Of a DNA stretch of 21,997 nt, positions 19,692-21,997 are shown piece by piece (within the stretch, counting starts at the first letter, position 1; every line of letters starts with the position of its first letter). The stretch comes from an uncultured Nitrososphaera sp. (GTDB taxonomy: Archaea; Thermoproteota; Nitrososphaeria; Nitrososphaerales; Nitrososphaeraceae): contig NZ_CAMLDP010000025.1 in the NCBI RefSeq assembly GCF_946478925.1, positions 1-21,997 on the forward strand, read 5' to 3'. Under the pieces are notes generated by a model. The model saw only the letters and a list, made by a program, of their open reading frames with translations, searched no databases and was not told the origin of the DNA. Made by a program: the position numbers and the translations under genes.

Positions 19692-20225
19692 TTAGGCCAG
19701 AAGCGTTTCCAGCCGGCCAAAAGCGCCATGCCAGAGCTCCTTGACGCGTACAACATCTGCGGCGTTGGCGAGCTTGTTCTGCTGCACAGCAACCATGCTC
19801 TTTTTGTCGCCCTTGGCGTAAAAGTTGGCCTCTACGCTGGTTCCGTCCGGCCACGTAATCCTCATCGATTTGTCTTCTGTCGCCTTTCTGACTATGATCT
19901 TTTCGTCAAGCCATTTTTTGCGCAACTTTTCATCGGCCCAGTAGCCGTAAAGGACGCTGATCGGAACTACGAATGTCCTGCTTGCGCTTGCAGAGTAGCC
20001 GTCGGCTTTCTGGTGTACCTGGCGCAGTCCACGCTCCTGCTCGTACGTCACTGTTATCATCTGTGCCCACCAACCCGACACACCTGTGCTGTCAAGGTAT
20101 TCTGCTATCTCCTTGTGACTCTTCTCCTTTGCACTAGCCTTGTCGAGGAGCGAGAACCACTGCTTCCAGTCCTTTCCCGTCCTTGCCTTGACTGCCTCGT
20201 CGCTTATGCGGCTTTTAGTAGGCAA
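19692..20225 (-). CDS. DUF4287 plus SRPBCC (AHSA1-like) domain protein
   Basis: From TTG 20225 the protein has 177 residues. Residues about 5-65 (ISDEAVKARTGKDWKQWFSLLDKASAKEKSHKEIAEYL and the GWWAQMITVTYEQERGLR part) fit DUF4287, and about 68-177 (TFVVPISVLYGYWADEKLRKKWL, FYAKGDKKSMVAV) fit an SRPBCC/AHSA1-type hydrophobic-ligand fold. This two-part layout is common in bacteria and archaea and is taken to bind small ligands; no enzymatic role is proven. The frame is open to a TTG at 20261, but the homologous region starts near 20215, and GAGGTG nine bases before 20225 is a good ribosome-binding site. It overlaps the kinase gene by 11 nt. Cytosolic. Confidence 0.87.
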   Translation of the reverse strand: MPTKSRISDEAVKARTGKDWKQWFSLLDKASAKEKSHKEIAEYLDSTGVSGWWAQMITVTYEQERGLRQVHQKADGYSASASRTFVVPISVLYGYWADEKLRKKWLDEKIIVRKATEDKSMRITWPDGTSVEANFYAKGDKKSMVAVQQNKLANAADVVRVKELWHGAFGRLETLLA

Positions 20226-20793
20226 AGAACTTTTGCACCTCTTCCTCCGATACCACGGCAAGCCAGTCCACCGAGCCGGAGCGCCGGGGCTTTTCCTTTT
20301 TCAGAGTCGCGATTATTTCCTCCGCAGTCTGCTCCGGCGTCTTACCCGTCGTGTCAAACTCGGCCACCCTGCGCTTGCCAAACGCCTTTATCGAATCGTA
20401 GAGTGAGATGCCAAGTATCTCGGCCGAGACGTTTTCATTGACTTTTTCTCGTACGTATTTGCGCTCAAGTAGCGTCTCTTCCAGCCTTGGAGGCGACCTG
20501 CGAAGCACTGCCACCATGTCTATTCCTGCCGGTTTCATGACGTACGGCGCAAGGTGGCCCACTATTACAAAACTGCCCTTCTTTTTTTTCAGGATGCTTG
20601 CAACCAGCTTGCCAGCCTTTTTCGTGTCGACTTCAATCCCCTTGCCGGTGCTTTCCAGCACAGCGCCATTGTCCAGCGCGACTTTGTTGATGTCGACTAT
20701 TTCCGCTTGCAGCTCCTTGGCAACAATCCTGGCGCTTGTATGCTTGCCCACGCCGGGATTCCCAGTGATGACCAACCTGACTGCTTTTTTCAA
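20215..20793 (-). CDS. AK6/Fap7-type adenylate kinase-like ATPase
   Basis: This P-loop protein has 192 residues. Walker A is GNPGVGKHT (11-19). The stretch RRSPPRLEETLLERKYVREKVNENVSAEILG (about 103-132) matches the nucleotide-binding/lid segment of AK6 (Fap7), RLxxRxYxxxKxxENxxAEI. The eukaryotic relative is a dual adenylate kinase/ATPase needed for 18S rRNA 3' processing and small-subunit maturation; archaeal relatives bind the S11 protein. The role is inferred from the family. TTG start at 20793. The C-terminal 40 residues (PEQTAEEIIATLKKEKPRR and GSVDWLAVVSEEEVQKFFAY) extend past the usual kinase core. Upstream lies a divergent zinc-ribbon gene; downstream the DUF4287 gene. Confidence 0.88.
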   Translation of the reverse strand: MKKAVRLVITGNPGVGKHTSARIVAKELQAEIVDINKVALDNGAVLESTGKGIEVDTKKAGKLVASILKKKKGSFVIVGHLAPYVMKPAGIDMVAVLRRSPPRLEETLLERKYVREKVNENVSAEILGISLYDSIKAFGKRRVAEFDTTGKTPEQTAEEIIATLKKEKPRRSGSVDWLAVVSEEEVQKFFAY

Positions 20794-20861
20794 CCAGCTG
20801 CTGTTGTACGCCCTGTGCTATTCTGCCTTTCGCTCGTGCTGCTAGGTTTATCCGACGGCAT

Positions 20862-20872
20862 GTTACAGTAAC
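20862..20872 (+). promoter_or_regulatory. GTTACAGTAAC palindrome at the zinc-ribbon gene promoter
   Basis: Arms GTTAC and GTAAC with one central base (20862-20872), followed by the ATG at 20878. The TATA-like GGTTTATCC (20845-20853) lies about 26 bp before the predicted transcription start near 20875. The palindrome sits between them, an arrangement typical of archaeal repressor sites. The same region may also serve the divergent kinase gene. Confidence 0.5.
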
Positions 20873-20877
20873 TACAC

Positions 20878-21009
20878 ATGCGCACCTGCGAGTCCTGCGG
20901 GCGTGTACTGTTCTACTCGCTTAATTTCCTCTTTTCAAAGACGGTGTGCAACGAGTGTTACCTGAAGATGAAGGAAAGAGAACAGGAAAAAAACAAGCAT
21001 CGCTACTGA
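20878..21009 (+). CDS. 43-residue zinc-ribbon protein
   Basis: A short gene reading MRTCESCGRVLFYSLNFLFSKTVCNECYLKMKEREQEKNKHRY. It has two CxxC pairs (C4-C7 and C24-C27) about 17 residues apart, the minimum for a zinc ribbon or knuckle, then a strongly charged helical tail that could bind nucleic acid. No family is recognised. It has its own promoter with a palindrome, and overlaps the convergent zinc-ribbon gene by 7 nt. Coding is likely given the cysteine pattern and clear upstream signals. Confidence 0.7.
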   Translation: MRTCESCGRVLFYSLNFLFSKTVCNECYLKMKEREQEKNKHRY

Positions 21010-21419
21010 ATGCTTCCGCACTTGTTGCAGAATTTCGCGTTCGCCTTGAGCCTTTGCCCGCAGCTCACGCAGAACTTGCTCTCTGGCTCTAGCGTCTCGC
21101 GGTTTAGAGGCGTCAGCTGCGGCGGAGTCGAATGCTCGGCACTTGTTGCCGCAGCCGGCATGTCGCCGTACATGTCCGCAACGGCACCCGTCGGCCTGAA
21201 CGTGTCGTTCACGTCCGGCGCAACCTCAAAGTCGCTTTTCTCTCCCTTTTCCTCGACGTACACCATGAGGCGGGGCACCTGCCCCTTGCCGGGCGCGTTC
21301 ACCTGCTCGCCGAGCCACAGCGCAAATTTCTTGAGCGTCATCTCGGGCGTGGAGAACGTGAGCGAGTGCGTCGACATGTACTCGTCGGTTGCAGACCTGC
21401 CATTGAAGACCTTGGCCAT
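21003..21419 (-). CDS. Zinc-ribbon-tailed protein, unknown function (138 residues)
   Basis: The C-terminal 24 residues are a double-CxxC zinc ribbon, KFCVSCGQRLKANAKFCNKCG. The N-terminal domain (about 1-75) is alpha/beta: THSLTFSTPEMTLKKFALWLGEQVN, VPRLMVYVEEKGEKSDFEV. The linker (76-112) is Ala/Pro-rich. I know of no function. It and the next upstream gene (21,450-21,953) have near-matching ribbons but different N-terminal domains, so they look like a modular family. ATG 21419; the TATA-like ATTAATAT (about 21443-21450) lies about 26 bp upstream, overlapping the neighbour's stop. So it has its own leaderless promoter. Its 3' end overlaps the small convergent zinc protein gene. Confidence 0.8.
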   Translation of the reverse strand: MAKVFNGRSATDEYMSTHSLTFSTPEMTLKKFALWLGEQVNAPGKGQVPRLMVYVEEKGEKSDFEVAPDVNDTFRPTGAVADMYGDMPAAATSAEHSTPPQLTPLNRETLEPESKFCVSCGQRLKANAKFCNKCGSIQ

Positions 21420-21449
21420 AAGTGGTTTTCCGCAAAGTCTCTATTAATA

Positions 21450-21953
21450 TTATTGTGATTTGCCGCACTTGCTGCAGAACTTGGCGTGCTGCGGTATCGA
21501 CGCTCCGCAGAAAACGCAGTTTTTCGTGCCGGCGGCCTTGGGCCTTGGAAGCTCGATGTCGACCGGCTTGAAAGTAGGCTCGCTCTGAGGCGACGGGAGA
21601 GTGTAGCCCGCCGACGGACCTGCAGACCCTCCGGCGTTCACAAAGCCTCCTATGCCAAACCCTGCCTGCTGCGGCGGGCCGGTGGTCGCGACTCCGCCGG
21701 TCGGGCTCTTTAGCGATGTGCCCTTGTCCATCGCGCCCTTGATCTCAAATATCACTCGGATGGCAAGAAAGTTCATCGCCGAAGTGGCGACAAGGTAGTC
21801 GCCTATCCTTGCAAAATACTCTTTTTCGCTCATCTTGCCCTGCTTGTACAGCTGTGTGGCGTCGATGAATGCCTCGTACATGCTCTGCGTGTCGTTTGAC
21901 AGCTGCTTTAGCTTCTCCGCAAGGCCGCCAAGCGTGTCGACGCCAAAAGACAT
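21450..21953 (-). CDS. Helical domain with Gly/Pro linker and zinc-ribbon tail, unknown function (167 residues)
   Basis: The N-terminal part (1-75) is a helical bundle: LAEKLKQLSNDTQSMYEAFIDATQLYKQGKMSEKEYFARIGDYLVATSAMNFLAIRVIFEIKGAM, with a hydrophobic helix at about 55-70 that could be a packing face and not a membrane span. A Gly/Pro/Ser-rich linker (80-140) leads to a ribbon NCVFCGASIPQHAKFCSKCG. The function is not known. ATG 21953 is leaderless by position, since a TATA-like TTTTTAAG lies about 26 bp upstream. An inverted repeat flanks this TATA box. It sits 30 bp before the related zinc-ribbon gene on the same strand. Confidence 0.8.
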   Translation of the reverse strand: MSFGVDTLGGLAEKLKQLSNDTQSMYEAFIDATQLYKQGKMSEKEYFARIGDYLVATSAMNFLAIRVIFEIKGAMDKGTSLKSPTGGVATTGPPQQAGFGIGGFVNAGGSAGPSAGYTLPSPQSEPTFKPVDIELPRPKAAGTKNCVFCGASIPQHAKFCSKCGKSQ

Positions 21954-21970
21954 TAGAAAAAGAAAGAGTT

Positions 21971-21994
21971 GCGGGACTTAAAAACGATTCCCGC
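21971..21994 (-). promoter_or_regulatory. TATA box flanked by inverted repeat GCGGGA / TCCCGC
   Basis: Arms GCGGGA (21971-21976) and TCCCGC (21989-21994) enclose a 12-bp AT-rich core holding the minus-strand TATA-like GTTTTTAAG. A factor bound to the arms would mask the box. The window ends three bases later, so the far side is not visible. Confidence 0.5.
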
Positions 21995-21997
21995 TCA

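Noticed and set aside
19241..19792. Longer 183-residue reading of the Lsm protein
   Set aside because: The extra N terminus lies over the TATA box and the 3' end of the DUF4287 gene and lacks Sm homology; the ATG at 19654 suits the family.
1..21997. CRISPR, tRNA genes, IS elements, prophage or defence islands
   Set aside because: Read through both strands: no regular repeats, no tRNA T-arm with acceptor pairing, no transposase, integrase or restriction gene. The genes are core housekeeping or conserved small proteins.

Overview
The window reads as a chromosome segment of an ammonia-oxidising-archaeon-type Nitrososphaerota (Thaumarchaeota), most like the soil Nitrososphaera lineage. This is inferred from gene content: archaeal proteasome subunits, aIF1/SUI1, an Lsm protein, archaeosine tRNA-guanine transglycosylase, archaeal-type NMN adenylyltransferase and SAH hydrolase, a beta-CASP RNase and several small zinc-ribbon proteins. 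Archaeal TATA-like boxes about 26 bp before many start codons, frequent GTG/TTG starts and moderately high GC agree. I could not run a search, so the genus is a judgement. Coding density is high; the largest gaps are about 130-155 bp, and no stretch over 300 bp lacks a gene. I see no tRNA, rRNA, CRISPR array, IS element or phage gene. It looks like stable core chromosome.

Layout. 1-2,560: an HxlR regulator converges on a proteasome beta-alpha pair with an unusual alpha subunit, followed by a winged-helix regulator with palindromes at its own promoter. 2,640-6,360: a 51-residue C2H2 zinc finger, aIF1, a cytoplasmic HtrA-like protease, a flavin reductase/pirin pair and a very short MscS-type protein. 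6,430-10,063: a MetRS - NMN adenylyltransferase - zinc-ribbon operon and SAH hydrolase. 10,118-12,925: a two-helix membrane protein diverges from a Rieske ferredoxin across a perfect inverted repeat; then cysteinyl-tRNA synthetase and a bactofilin-like protein separated by a long hairpin. 12,922-16,128: a beta-CASP nuclease with a tiny zinc protein, and two tandem paralogous methyltransferases. 16,257-17,130: three short plus-strand genes, including a two-cluster ferredoxin with an Asp in place of one Cys. 17,120-20,793: an RNA-centred minus-strand block (AK6/Fap7-like kinase, DUF4287-SRPBCC protein, then Lsm - TgtA - endonuclease V). 20,878-21,953: three zinc-ribbon proteins.

Common threads. 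Several pairs overlap by 1-17 nt in the same direction (beta/alpha proteasome, pirin/flavin reductase, MetRS/NMNAT, beta-CASP/zinc protein, Lsm/TgtA/EndoV) and are probably co-transcribed and coupled in translation. Four convergent pairs overlap at their 3' ends. Small promoters repeatedly carry short inverted repeats at or between the TATA box and the start codon, suggesting local repressor sites. Much of the content concerns translation and RNA quality: two aminoacyl-tRNA synthetases, aIF1, archaeosine insertion, Lsm, EndoV, a beta-CASP RNase and a ribosome-biogenesis-type kinase. Another part is thiol/metal/redox: Rieske, ferredoxin, pirin, flavin reductase, CysRS and many CxxC proteins. 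I found no clearly new multi-gene defence or metabolic system. The best leads are the divergent proteasome alpha, the methyltransferase pair, the mini-MscS, the Asp-containing ferredoxin and the palindromic promoters.
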